Shown here piece after piece: positions 19,630 through 28,183 of a stretch of 64,000 nt of DNA. The notes under the pieces were generated by a model, which saw nothing but the letters and a program-made list of their open reading frames with translations, was not told where the DNA came from and did not search any database. Made by a program: the position numbers and the translations under genes. The DNA is taken from NCBI RefSeq assembly GCF_024707525.1, contig NZ_CP062231.1, positions 434,001-498,000 on the forward strand, given 5' to 3'. Numbering within the stretch: position 1 is the first letter of the stretch; the number at the start of each line of letters is the position of its first letter. The stretch is from Rhizobium sp. TH2 (GTDB taxonomy: Bacteria > Pseudomonadota > Alphaproteobacteria > Rhizobiales > Rhizobiaceae).

Positions 19630-21084
19630 TCACCACGGCAGTGAGAACGTCTTGACGTTGGTGTAGGATTTCATCGCCTCGATGACGCCTTCCTTGTAGC
19701 CGTTGCCGGAATCCTTGATGCCGCCGAAGGGGCTCATCTCGATACGGTAACCTGGCACTTCCCAGATGTTGACGGTGCCGACGTCGAGGCCGGCTATGTA
19801 TTTCTGCATACGGCGGAAATCGTTGGTGCAGACGCCGGATGAAAGCCCGAAGACCGTGGAGTTGGAGAGCGCGATCAGCGCGTCGTCGTCATCGGGCGCG
19901 CGGATGATCGGTATAATCGGACCGAAAGTCTCTTCCATCACGAGTTCGGAGCCGTGCGGCACGCGATCGACGACGATCGGCGGCAGCAGGGCGCCCTTGC
20001 GGCCGGGATCGTAGAGCACGTCGGCGCCCTGTTCGGCGGCCATGTGGACCCGCTTTTCGAAGAGCGCCGCGGCCTTCTCGTGCACCACGGTGCCGAGCTG
20101 CGTGGCCGGATCCATCGGATCGCCGAAGGCGATGGCGCGGGCGCGTTCGAGCACCATCGGCACGAAGCGGTCGGCGACGCGCTCCTGGCACAGGATGCGC
20201 TTGACGGCGGTGCAGCGCTGGCCGGAATTCTTCGTCGCACCGGCCACCGCAAGGTCGGCGGCTCTTGCGAGGTCGTCGTCCGAGAGGTCGTTCAGGATGA
20301 TCAGCGGGTCGTTGCCGCCAAGCTCCAGTACCTGGCGCTTGTAGCCGGCTTTCGCCGCGATCAGCTTTCCGACCGGCACGCCGCCGGTAAAGGTGATCAG
20401 GTCGATATTGGGGTTGGTGATCATTTCGTCGCCGATTGCCTGCGGCAAGCCGGTAACGACGGAGAGCATCTCGGGCGGCAGGCCGGCCTCGTAGAGGATG
20501 TCGGCCAGCACCAGCGCGGTCATCGGGGTGAGCTCCGTCGGCTTGACGACGATGCAGTTGTTGGTGGCGATCGCCGGCGCGATCTTGTGCGAGACCATGT
20601 TGAGCGGATGGTTGAACGGCGTGATCGCCGAGATCGCCTTCCGCGGCTTGCGTGTCGTGAAGATCTTGCGCTGTTTGCCGTGGGGCGTGAGGTCGCAGGA
20701 AAAGATCTGGCCGTCGTCGTGGATGCACATCTGGCCGGAGAGCGTGAAGACATCGAAGGCACGGCCGACTTCATAGAGCGAATCCTGCTTGGAGATGCCG
20801 AGCTCGAACGTGACGAGATCGGAAATCTCCTGCTTGCGGGCGTCGAGCAGTTCCGCCGTGCGCAACAGGATCCTTTGCCGCTCGTAGCGGGTCAGCTTCG
20901 ATTTGAAGTTTGCAGCGATATCGAAGGCCTGGCGCGCATGCTCGGCGGTGCCGGCCGGCACGGTGCCGACCACCGTGTCGGTATAGGGGTAGCGGACTTC
21001 GACCACCCCCTCGGCATCGACCTTCTTGCCGGCAATGCGCATCGGTTCATGGCGGACTTTGATGGAAGTCTCGGGGCGGTTCAT
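19630..21084 (-). CDS. phnY: Phosphonoacetaldehyde dehydrogenase, copy 2 (intact)
   Basis: NAD-dependent aldehyde dehydrogenase of 484 residues that oxidises phosphonoacetaldehyde to phosphonoacetate. It has [15 protein letters not shown], the [10 protein letters not shown] motif with the general-base region, catalytic Cys in [21 protein letters not shown] and the complete C-terminus ([17 protein letters not shown]). It is very similar to the front of the chimera at 12249 and is the only full-length copy here. ATG 21084 has AGGAAAACATCC upstream. It follows phnA2 by 38 bases on the same strand, so the two are one operon. Confidence 0.95.
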   Translation of the reverse strand: MNRPETSIKVRHEPMRIAGKKVDAEGVVEVRYPYTDTVVGTVPAGTAEHARQAFDIAANFKSKLTRYERQRILLRTAELLDARKQEISDLVTFELGISKQDSLYEVGRAFDVFTLSGQMCIHDDGQIFSCDLTPHGKQRKIFTTRKPRKAISAITPFNHPLNMVSHKIAPAIATNNCIVVKPTELTPMTALVLADILYEAGLPPEMLSVVTGLPQAIGDEMITNPNIDLITFTGGVPVGKLIAAKAGYKRQVLELGGNDPLIILNDLSDDDLARAADLAVAGATKNSGQRCTAVKRILCQERVADRFVPMVLERARAIAFGDPMDPATQLGTVVHEKAAALFEKRVHMAAEQGADVLYDPGRKGALLPPIVVDRVPHGSELVMEETFGPIIPIIRAPDDDDALIALSNSTVFGLSSGVCTNDFRRMQKYIAGLDVGTVNIWEVPGYRIEMSPFGGIKDSGNGYKEGVIEAMKSYTNVKTFSLPW

Positions 21085-21122
21085 GGATGTTTTCCTTTGG
21101 ATCGAATGTCGCCGTTGCCGTC

Positions 21123-22391
21123 TCAGGCCTTCTTATCGGTCTGTGCCGCCGCCATGATTGCAAAATAGAAGGCATCGAAGTTCCTGAGCATCGGGGCATC
21201 CGGCTGGTCGGGCAGGACCCTGTTGGTGATGAAAGGTACTGCCTGCTCGGTCAGGCCGCCATGCGACCGCAGCGGCTCGTTGAGTGCCTCGAGGTTGTGG
21301 CGGTGCTCGCTGGTGCCGATCGTCTTGTTCTCGGTGGAAAGCATGACGATGTCGCCGATACGGTCATCCGGCAGCTCGAAGCGGCTGCAGGCGGCTTCCC
21401 GGCCGAGCACAAGGTCTATGCCTTCGATCTTGCGGAGCCGGTCCATGATGACGGCGCGGTCGGCACCTTCGGGCAGATAAGCGGTCGCGAACGAGCCGAG
21501 TGCGCCATGATGGACGACATAGGGGTCGGTGATCGGCAGGATGACGCGCGCGACGTCCTTTCCGAGCCATTCGTCGAAGAGATCCTGCGCATAGACGACA
21601 TCGGGCGAGCCATCGGCCTTGTGCTTCGGCTTCATGCCGTGGTCGGCGGTGACCACGATCGCGGCGCCCAGCGCGTCGAGCTCAGTGAGGTATTTGTCGA
21701 ACATTTCGTAGAAGTCGTTGGCCTGCTTCACGCCGGGCGCATATTTGTGCTGCACATAGTCGGTCGTGGTCAGGTACATCACATCGGGGCGGAATTCCCT
21801 CAGCAGCTTGACGCCCGCCGCGAAGACGAATTCCGACAGTTCCGCCGAGTAGACTTCCGGCACCGGGCGGCCGAGCCATTCGGACGCATTGTCGATGCCG
21901 TTGGCGGCCTTCGTGCTGGTATCGGCCTTTTCCGACGAGAAGCAGATCGCCCGGTCCTCGTCATATTTCAGGCCGTGGCCGAGTAGGGCGCGCAGCTTGT
22001 CCTTGGCGGTTACGACAGCGACCCTTGCACCGGCATCGTAGAAGGCCTGGAACACCGTCGGCGCCCGCAGGAACTTCGGGTCGTTCATCATCACCTCTTC
22101 GCCCGTCGCCGGGTTGTAGAGGTAATTGCCGCAGATGCCGTGCACGGCCGGCGGCCGGCCGGTGGCGATGGAAAGGTTGTTGGGATTGGTGAAGCTGGGG
22201 ATGACGCTGTGGGCGGTGCGCACGGTGCCCTGCTTGCGCATGCGTTCCAGTGCAGGCATCAGGCCGGCATCGATTGCCGCATCGAGATAGGCCGGCTCGC
22301 AGCCGTCAAGGCAGATCGCGATCGCCGGGACCTTCGGCCATTGATAGTGGCGTCCGTTTGCGGTGACGGTGATAGGGGACATCTGGTTCAT
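21123..22391 (-). CDS. phnA: Phosphonoacetate hydrolase, copy 2
   Basis: 422 residues, exactly the length of copy 1 and alike over the whole protein, with the same zinc-site segments ([38 protein letters not shown]). ATG 22391 (MNQMSP) follows AGGAAGGAAGCTTCTC. It precedes phnY2 and follows the Na/Pi cotransporter on the same strand. A perfect ATAG-N7-CTAT palindrome lies 114-128 bases upstream. The differences between copies are scattered, so this is an old duplication or separate acquisition, not a recent repeat. Confidence 0.95.
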   Translation of the reverse strand: MNQMSPITVTANGRHYQWPKVPAIAICLDGCEPAYLDAAIDAGLMPALERMRKQGTVRTAHSVIPSFTNPNNLSIATGRPPAVHGICGNYLYNPATGEEVMMNDPKFLRAPTVFQAFYDAGARVAVVTAKDKLRALLGHGLKYDEDRAICFSSEKADTSTKAANGIDNASEWLGRPVPEVYSAELSEFVFAAGVKLLREFRPDVMYLTTTDYVQHKYAPGVKQANDFYEMFDKYLTELDALGAAIVVTADHGMKPKHKADGSPDVVYAQDLFDEWLGKDVARVILPITDPYVVHHGALGSFATAYLPEGADRAVIMDRLRKIEGIDLVLGREAACSRFELPDDRIGDIVMLSTENKTIGTSEHRHNLEALNEPLRSHGGLTEQAVPFITNRVLPDQPDAPMLRNFDAFYFAIMAAAQTDKKA

Positions 22392-22504
22392 GAGAAGCTT
22401 CCTTCCTGAGAGCGGCCTGGCAGGGTGTCGGGTCCACATTTTGTTTCCGCTTCTATCTGCCGCAAACTCATCCATCTGAAAAATTGCAATTCTGAATTCA
22501 TTCG

Positions 22505-22519
22505 ATAGATCCTAGCTAT
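22505..22519. promoter_or_regulatory. ATAG-N7-CTAT palindrome before phnA2
   Basis: ATAG at 22505-22508 and CTAT at 22516-22519, a 15-base palindrome that contains T-N11-A. It overlaps the last codons of the cotransporter gene and lies 114 bases upstream of phnA2. Same motif at 24268 and 25157. Confidence 0.65.
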
Positions 22520-24194
22520 GGTTTACGTTGCTGAGCCGGCTGGCCAGCAGATCGCCGCTTCGGGTCAGGATGGGATAGGCGACGGTAACCAGCAGCGAAT
22601 TGATCTCCTTCAGCCCGCGCGCGATCTCGATATGCATACCGCTGGTCTCGATGCTTTCAGGCGTGCCGGATTGCAGGCGCCGGAGATGCCTGTCGTGCGT
22701 GTAGCGCGCCATATCCCGCATCTTCTCCTTCTCGAGCACGAGCTGGCGCGCCGACGGCGGGTCCTGCGAAACGAGGACGTTGAGGGAGAGGTGCATGTTT
22801 TCGATGACCTGGGCGTGAAGGCCGAGGAGTTCTGACCAACCTTCGTCGGAAAAGCGCCAGTTCTTGTCCATGCGCTCCTCTGCAAGGACAAGCAGGTTCT
22901 TGGCGATGATGTCGCCGGCATGTTCGAGGTTGATGGCGAAGTCGGTCAGTTCGATGCTGCGTGACGCCTCTTCCGCGGTCATGGGGCCACGGTTCATCAC
23001 CTCGGCGAGATAGAGCTTGATGTCGGTATGAGCTTGGTTGACGGCATTGTCGATGTCCCGCACTCGGCCGATCTCCGGCCGCTCTCCCGCCCGCAGCAGA
23101 TCCATGACGGGGCGGACCATCACCTCGACAAGCTCGCCCATGCGCAACAACTCACGGGTCGCGCTGGCGAGCGCAAGCCGCGGTGTGGCAATGACAGAGC
23201 GGTCCAGCGCGGTGACGCGATTTTGCAAGGGGTCGTCGCTTGTCGGCTTGGCCTCCACATCGGGCAGGAAGCGGCTCGTCAGCCGCGTCATCGCGGCGAT
23301 GAAGGGCAGGCCCGCCAGCACAAGCGCGGCGTTGAAAAGCACGTGGAAATTGACCAGGGCGTCGGCCGGCCCGCTGCCGAGCAGGGCAATCGGCGGCGCC
23401 ATCGTCTCCACGATCGCGAGGGCGGCGAACGAGGCGGTCGCCCGGAAGATCAGGTTGCCGACGGGAATGCGCTGGGCTGACGGCGTCATGCCGCGGGACA
23501 GCCAGAAGGCGATCAGGCCGCCGCCCAGATTGGCGCCGAGCACCAGGGGCACGGCGGCCTCCAGCGGCACCAGCCCCTGGCCGGCGAAGGTCGCCACCAT
23601 GAGGATCGCCGCGACGCTCGAATGGATGAGCCAGGTGAACAGCGCGCCGATCAGGAAGGCTGTCATGAAATCATCGGCGAGGAAGCCCGACAGGGATGGC
23701 AGCATCGCGCCATCCCGCAGCGGCGCCGTCGCCGTACCGATCAGCCGCAGCGACAGAAGCACGAAGCCGACCCCGAGCACCATGCGGCCGATTTCGCGCG
23801 TCCTTCGGGCTGAAAACTTGAGATGCAGAACCCCACCGGTAAAGAGACAGACCGGCACCAGCCAGCTGAGATCGAAGGACAGAACCCGCACGACAAGTGC
23901 TGACCCGAGATCCGCGCCGAGCAGAAGGGCAAGGCCCGTCGGGACGGCGAGAATGCCGTTTGCGGCAAAGCCGCAGGCCAGCATGGCGACGGCGGTGGAA
24001 CTTTGCAGCAGGATGGCCATGACGGTTCCGCCGGCCGCGGCTCTGGCGTGACCTCGCCGTGCGGCACCGAGCATCGAGCCGAGGCTGCCGCTATAGGCGT
24101 TCTCCATGCCGCTTCGCACCATGTGCACGGCAAAAAGCAGCAGCATGGTCGCACCGGCGAGGTGGAGAAGGACGGCGGAGAGGTGCATTGACAT
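22512..24194 (-). CDS. Na/Pi cotransporter family protein with PhoU-like domain
   Basis: Inner-membrane protein of about 560 residues. The first half has the two inverted Na-Pi cotransporter repeats, the first with the hallmark LLQSSTAVAMLACG and the second with IHSSVAAILMVATFAG, where His replaces Gln. The C-terminal 200 residues are helical and PhoU-like (AINLEHAGDIIAKNLLVL). In this phosphonate operon it may move surplus phosphate released by PhnA. ATG 24194 was taken; ATG 24188, two codons later, has better spacing from AGGGA. The upstream gap holds an ATAG-N7-CTAT palindrome. Confidence 0.88.
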   Translation of the reverse strand: MSMHLSAVLLHLAGATMLLLFAVHMVRSGMENAYSGSLGSMLGAARRGHARAAAGGTVMAILLQSSTAVAMLACGFAANGILAVPTGLALLLGADLGSALVVRVLSFDLSWLVPVCLFTGGVLHLKFSARRTREIGRMVLGVGFVLLSLRLIGTATAPLRDGAMLPSLSGFLADDFMTAFLIGALFTWLIHSSVAAILMVATFAGQGLVPLEAAVPLVLGANLGGGLIAFWLSRGMTPSAQRIPVGNLIFRATASFAALAIVETMAPPIALLGSGPADALVNFHVLFNAALVLAGLPFIAAMTRLTSRFLPDVEAKPTSDDPLQNRVTALDRSVIATPRLALASATRELLRMGELVEVMVRPVMDLLRAGERPEIGRVRDIDNAVNQAHTDIKLYLAEVMNRGPMTAEEASRSIELTDFAINLEHAGDIIAKNLLVLAEERMDKNWRFSDEGWSELLGLHAQVIENMHLSLNVLVSQDPPSARQLVLEKEKMRDMARYTHDRHLRRLQSGTPESIETSGMHIEIARGLKEINSLLVTVAYPILTRSGDLLASRLSNVNHS

Positions 24195-24267
24195 GTTCCC
24201 TGTGTTTTGAACACGAAACAGTCGGCCACCGGAGCCCATGCGTCAATTTTAAAATTTCGATGGATCT

Positions 24268-24282
24268 ATAGACTGGAGCTAT
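24268..24282. promoter_or_regulatory. ATAG-N7-CTAT palindrome before the Na/Pi cotransporter
   Basis: ATAG at 24268-24271 and CTAT at 24279-24282, centred about 80 bases upstream of the cotransporter start, in the gap after the LysR gene. Identical arms and spacing to the sites at 22505 and 25157. Confidence 0.65.
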
Positions 24283-24297
24283 AGAAGATACCGCCCT

Positions 24298-25164
24298 TCA
24301 AGGGGCCAGGACGGATTTCATGAAGGCCTCTATCTTGGGCGATCTCCGTCGTTCCATAAGACAGCAGAGTCGATATTCGGTTTGAACCGTGGCATCCGAA
24401 AAGCGGATCGTGCCCAGCCGGGGGTGGGCGACGAACTCGAAATCGGCGACGACGCCAACCCCAAGTCCACGCTCGACGGCCTTCCACACGCCCTCTCGGC
24501 TGCCGATCTCAAGGAAGGGCTGGATCGGTATGTCCGTTTCACGTGCGGCCTGCTCCAGCGCCCGCCGCGTCGTCGACCCGACTTCCCGCAGGATGAGCGG
24601 CTGGTCAGCCAGTTCCTTGATCGAAACGTCTTTGCGACCGTACCAGGGATGATCGACATTCACGAAGACGACGACGTCGTGCGTACTGAACGGGACGGAA
24701 GAGATTCGGGGATCGTCAACGGCATGGGCGAGGATGGCGACGTCGGACTCCAGATCGAGAATCCGTTGCAGGGTCTGGTCGGAATTGCCGAGAAGCATGC
24801 TGATCTTGATCGAAGGATGCTTGGCAAGGAAACGCGCAACCATCTCCGTTGCGTGAAATGGCCCCACGGCTGCCAGGCGCAACTGGCCGGTTTCGAGCTT
24901 GCCGCTGCTGAGCAACAGCTCCTCTGCTTCTTCATGCAGGCTGATGATGCGCTTGGTGACGTCAAAGAGCGCGGCACCCGTTTCCGAGAGCTCGACCCGG
25001 CGTCCCCGGCGCACGAGCAGCTCGACGCCGTAGCGGTCCTCCAGTTCCTTCACCTGCGTCGTCACGGTCGGCTGGCTGATGTGCAGCGCATTGGCGGCGG
25101 CCGTGAAGCCGCGATTTTCAGCGACGGCATGGAAGGAACGGAGGTGTGTGAAAACTATAGCCAT
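24298..25164 (-). CDS. LysR-family regulator of the second phosphonate module
   Basis: 288-residue LysR protein: N-terminal helix-turn-helix (FHAVAENRGFTAAANALHISQPTVTTQVKELE) and a two-lobed effector domain (GQLRLAAVGPFHATEMV, DVAILAHAVDD). It is divergent from the iron alcohol dehydrogenase and heads the minus-strand genes for cotransporter, phnA2 and phnY2. No ribosome-binding site precedes ATG 25164. A TTGACT...ATTATC promoter at 25200-25172 would start transcription at or next to the ATG, so the mRNA may be leaderless. A palindromic operator overlaps its start codon, which suggests autoregulation. Confidence 0.92.
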   Translation of the reverse strand: MAIVFTHLRSFHAVAENRGFTAAANALHISQPTVTTQVKELEDRYGVELLVRRGRRVELSETGAALFDVTKRIISLHEEAEELLLSSGKLETGQLRLAAVGPFHATEMVARFLAKHPSIKISMLLGNSDQTLQRILDLESDVAILAHAVDDPRISSVPFSTHDVVVFVNVDHPWYGRKDVSIKELADQPLILREVGSTTRRALEQAARETDIPIQPFLEIGSREGVWKAVERGLGVGVVADFEFVAHPRLGTIRFSDATVQTEYRLCCLMERRRSPKIEAFMKSVLAP

Positions 25165-25171
25165 AATCTAT
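25157..25171. promoter_or_regulatory. ATAG-N7-CTAT palindrome over the LysR start codon
   Basis: ATAG 25157-25160 and CTAT 25168-25171; the LysR start codon (25162-25164, minus strand) lies inside it. Contains T-N11-A. Occupation would block the LysR gene and could act at the divergent alcohol dehydrogenase promoter. Confidence 0.65.
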
Positions 25172-25200
25172 GATAATCCGCAAAGATTTGTATTAGTCAA
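25172..25200 (-). promoter_or_regulatory. Sigma70-like promoter of the LysR gene, probably leaderless
   Basis: On the minus strand, TTGACT (25200-25195), a 17-base spacer and ATTATC (25177-25172). Transcription would start about 7 bases on, at the ATG 25164. Confidence 0.5.
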
Positions 25201-25214
25201 TAGATGCCGACTTT
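25200..25214. promoter_or_regulatory. One-mismatch ATAG-N7-CTTT site before the alcohol dehydrogenase
   Basis: ATAG at 25200-25203 and CTTT at 25211-25214, 43 bases from the perfect site at 25157 and 44 bases before the GTG start of the plus-strand operon. LysR proteins often bind a strong and a weak site in this way. Confidence 0.45.
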
Positions 25215-25258
25215 GCCACAGTGCACCTGCCAATCAATTTGCAGAACAGGAAGTCGCC

Positions 25259-26386
25259 GTGTGGTCCTATCGAAATCCCGTTGATGTCCGTTTTGGCTCC
25301 GGCAGCTTCATGCGGCTGGCCGATGCCATCGCCGGGCGCCCCTATGTCCTGGTAACCTACGGCGATGCCTTCTTCCGCGGGCTCGCCGCACGCCTCGAAC
25401 AGGAGGCTGGCGCGCCGCTGCTAGTCGTGGACGACATCGCGCCGAACCCGGATATCGCCCTTCTCGAGGTCCAGACCGCCCGGTTCGCGACCTTGCCCCG
25501 CCAGCCGGAGGTGATCGTTGCGCTCGGCGGCGGCTCCGTGATCGACTCGGCGAAGGTCTTCGCCGCAGCGCGTGGCGATTTCACGGCCATGGACGCCTAT
25601 CTGAAAAAGCGTCCCGGCGCAGAACCTCTTTCTCCCTGGGCGCTGATCGCCGTGCCGACGACGGCAGGCACTGGAAGCGAGGTTACCTGCTGGGGCACGG
25701 TCTGGGACAATGCCGGCGGCGTGAAATATTCGCTCGCTCATCCGGGCCTCTATCCCGAATATTCGATCGTCGATCCCGAGCTCATGGTCGGAAAACCGCG
25801 GGATCTGACGATCCAGACCGGTCTCGACGCTCTGTCGCACTCGCTCGAAAGCCTGTGGAACCGCAGCGCCAACCCCGTCTCGATGGCCCATGCCGTGACC
25901 GCCGCCAAGGGTGTGCTTGCAACCCTGCCGCTGCTCGTCGGCGACCTCGCCAATGTCGAACTGCGCGGACGGATGGCGCGGGCCGCCACGCTTGCCGGTT
26001 TTGCCTTCTCCAATACCAAGACGGCGATTGCCCATTCGCTGTCCTATCCGATCACCCTTCGCCACGGCGTGCCGCATGGCATCGCCTGCTCCTTCTCGCT
26101 CCCGATGATCATTCGAAGCGTCGAGGGCGAGGGCGGTATCTGCGCCGAGGGTCTGCAGGCGATCTTCGGCACGGATGCGCGCAAAGCCGCCGAGCAGCTG
26201 GAAGCCTTCCTGAACGGCCTCGGCGTTGCGACGGATTATCGTCATTACGGCATCGACGATGCGGAATGGCGCGAGTTGATCACGCTCGCCTTCGATGGGG
26301 AGCGGGGGCAGAACTTCATAGGCAAACGGGACGCGCTTCTGGCCGTCGCCGGCGATGGAGGAAAGAAGCGGATGGCAATGGCATGA
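25259..26386 (+). CDS. Iron-containing alcohol dehydrogenase, phosphonoacetaldehyde-reductase-like
   Basis: Group III (iron) alcohol dehydrogenase of 375 residues. The NAD region is VALGGGSVIDSAK, followed by PTTAGTGSEVT. Metal ligands are seen in GLDALSHSLES (Asp, His) and AHSLSYPITLRHGVPHG (two His). The start is GTG 25259, preceded by AGGAAGTCGCC. It is the first gene of a plus-strand operon with phnD-phnC-phnE-phnE. The family includes enzymes that interconvert phosphonoacetaldehyde and 2-hydroxyethylphosphonate. Here, with an importer and phnY/phnA, oxidation of an imported hydroxyphosphonate to phosphonoacetaldehyde is the attractive reading. Direction and substrate are inference. Confidence 0.85.
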   Translation: MWSYRNPVDVRFGSGSFMRLADAIAGRPYVLVTYGDAFFRGLAARLEQEAGAPLLVVDDIAPNPDIALLEVQTARFATLPRQPEVIVALGGGSVIDSAKVFAAARGDFTAMDAYLKKRPGAEPLSPWALIAVPTTAGTGSEVTCWGTVWDNAGGVKYSLAHPGLYPEYSIVDPELMVGKPRDLTIQTGLDALSHSLESLWNRSANPVSMAHAVTAAKGVLATLPLLVGDLANVELRGRMARAATLAGFAFSNTKTAIAHSLSYPITLRHGVPHGIACSFSLPMIIRSVEGEGGICAEGLQAIFGTDARKAAEQLEAFLNGLGVATDYRHYGIDDAEWRELITLAFDGERGQNFIGKRDALLAVAGDGGKKRMAMA

Positions 26387-26450
26387 CGCATTTCTAACCG
26401 CCGCGAGCAGAGGCTCCGGCGTATCAATCTCATTTGTCTGGGAGGAATGA

Positions 26451-27365
26451 ATGACTACTTTGAAACGGACTATCGCTGGCCTGGCAACGCTCGGCGCAGT
26501 GATCACATATGCAAATGCGGGCGCCTTCGCGGCAGAGTGCAAGGATCCCGAAACGCTGGTCTTCTCCATAATCCCCACGGAAGAGACGACGCAGGAGCTG
26601 GACATCTACAAGCCGCTCCTGGACAAGCTGAAGGAAAAGACCGGCAAGCCGGTCGAGTTCTTCATGCCGACCTCCTATGCCTCGGTCATCGAGGGCATGG
26701 TTAACGGCTGGGTCCAGATCGGCGTGCATGGCCCCAATTCCTATGTCCTTGCCAAGGAGAAGGATCCGACGCTCGAAGTCTTTGCCACCTACACCAAGAC
26801 CAAAGGTCATTTTCAGGAAGAGGGGCCGGGCTATCGCGCCGTGCTCATCGTCAAAGCGGATTCGAAGTTCGACAGCATCGAATCCCTGAAGGGAACGGTG
26901 CTCGGCCTGGCCGATCCGGCAAGCACCTCCGGCAACCTCTTGCCGCGCATGGTCTTCGGCGACAAGATCGGCACGGGTCCGGCGCTGGAGAAGTATTTCT
27001 CCAAGGTCGTCTATACGGGCGGCCACGACCAGTCGACATTGGCGGTCAAGGAAGGCCGTGTCGACGACGCTTTCGTCGCCACCCACCGCCTCGACAATGT
27101 CATCGACCGCGGCCTGGCCGCCAAGGAGGACTTCCGGGTGCTCTGGCAGTCCGAACTCATCCCGCAGGACCCGATGGTCTATCGGAGCGACCTATGTGAA
27201 CCCGTGAAGGCCGCGATCCGCGAAGCTTTCCTTACGCTGCATGAAGATACGGCTTCAAAGCCGTTCTTCGACGGCATCAAATCGACGAAGTTCGTCGCGA
27301 TGAAGGACAGCGATTACGATATCATCCGCAAGCTGGTCGAAGCTGAAAAGGCGGCGAACCAGTGA
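26451..27365 (+). CDS. phnD: Phosphonate ABC transporter substrate-binding protein
   Basis: Periplasmic binding protein of 304 residues in the PhnD/SsuA-like family. A signal peptide is visible (basic start, hydrophobic core, cleavage near AFAAE). Family features are VFSIIPTEETTQELDIYKPLLDKL, a SYASVIEGMVNGWVQIGVHG segment and DPASTSGNLLPR, typical of phosphate/phosphite/phosphonate binding. ATG 26451 follows GGGAGGAATGA. First component of a complete phnD-phnC-phnE-phnE importer. The ligand cannot be decided from sequence. Confidence 0.93.
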   Translation: MTTLKRTIAGLATLGAVITYANAGAFAAECKDPETLVFSIIPTEETTQELDIYKPLLDKLKEKTGKPVEFFMPTSYASVIEGMVNGWVQIGVHGPNSYVLAKEKDPTLEVFATYTKTKGHFQEEGPGYRAVLIVKADSKFDSIESLKGTVLGLADPASTSGNLLPRMVFGDKIGTGPALEKYFSKVVYTGGHDQSTLAVKEGRVDDAFVATHRLDNVIDRGLAAKEDFRVLWQSELIPQDPMVYRSDLCEPVKAAIREAFLTLHEDTASKPFFDGIKSTKFVAMKDSDYDIIRKLVEAEKAANQ

Positions 27366-27430
27366 GACACGAAACCAACATCGTCGAGAGCCGCGTATGG
27401 CGCGGCTCCACGACCAACCCGGCGGCGGCA

Positions 27431-28183
27431 ATGTCGATCCTGCAAGTGCGCAACCTCAAGGTCAGTTACACCGCGAACGGCCCGCAGATCCTCAAGGGGA
27501 TCGATTTTGCCGTCGATGGCGATGATTTCTGCGCCGTCATCGGGCCGAGCGGTGCGCGCAAGTCGACGCTGATCCGCTGTATCAATCGGCTCGTCGAACC
27601 GACGGAAGGTGATATCGTTCTCTTCGGTCAATCCGTGCGGTCCCTCCATGGCAGACAGCTTCGTCATCTGCGCCGCCGTATCGGGATGATCTTCCAGGAG
27701 TTCAATCTCGTAAACCGCATGTCGGTGATGGACAATGTCCTCTCCGGCCGGCTCGGCTACACCGGTGCGTTCCGCAGCTTCTTCAAGGCGTTCCCGCGCA
27801 AGGATATCGATCGGGCGCTGCATCTGCTGGAGCGGGTCGGACTGCAGGATCATATCGACAAGCGTGCCGATGCGCTGTCGGGCGGTCAGCGGCAGCGTGT
27901 CGGTATTGCCCGCGCGCTGATGCAGAAGCCCGAACTCCTGCTGCTCGACGAACCGACCTCGGCGCTCGACCCGAAGATATCGCGCGACGTGATGCGGTTG
28001 ATCCGCGAACTGGCAACGGAGTTCAGAGTTCCGGTTCTCTGCAACATCCACGACGTCCAGCTGGCGCTCGAAAGCTGTAACCGCATCATCGGCATGCAGG
28101 ACGGCTACAAGAAGTTCGACGGGCCGTCGCAAGGAATGCGCAAGCAGGACCTCGACGAAATCTACGCGATGGAGGTGCTGTGA
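27431..28183 (+). CDS. phnC: Phosphonate ABC transporter ATPase with altered Walker A
   Basis: ABC ATPase of 250 residues. The signature SGGQRQRVGIARAL, Walker B LLLLDEPTSALDP and the switch His are all present. The Walker A reads GPSGARKST: the glycine directly before the catalytic Lys (GxxxxGK[ST]) is Arg, encoded CGC at 27555-27557, one base from the expected GGC. That change would be expected to cripple nucleotide binding. The start is uncertain: ATG 27431 fits family length (MSILQVRNLKVSY), while GTG 27362 overlaps the phnD stop and would add 23 unconserved residues. The stop overlaps phnE. Confidence 0.9.
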   Translation: MSILQVRNLKVSYTANGPQILKGIDFAVDGDDFCAVIGPSGARKSTLIRCINRLVEPTEGDIVLFGQSVRSLHGRQLRHLRRRIGMIFQEFNLVNRMSVMDNVLSGRLGYTGAFRSFFKAFPRKDIDRALHLLERVGLQDHIDKRADALSGGQRQRVGIARALMQKPELLLLDEPTSALDPKISRDVMRLIRELATEFRVPVLCNIHDVQLALESCNRIIGMQDGYKKFDGPSQGMRKQDLDEIYAMEVL

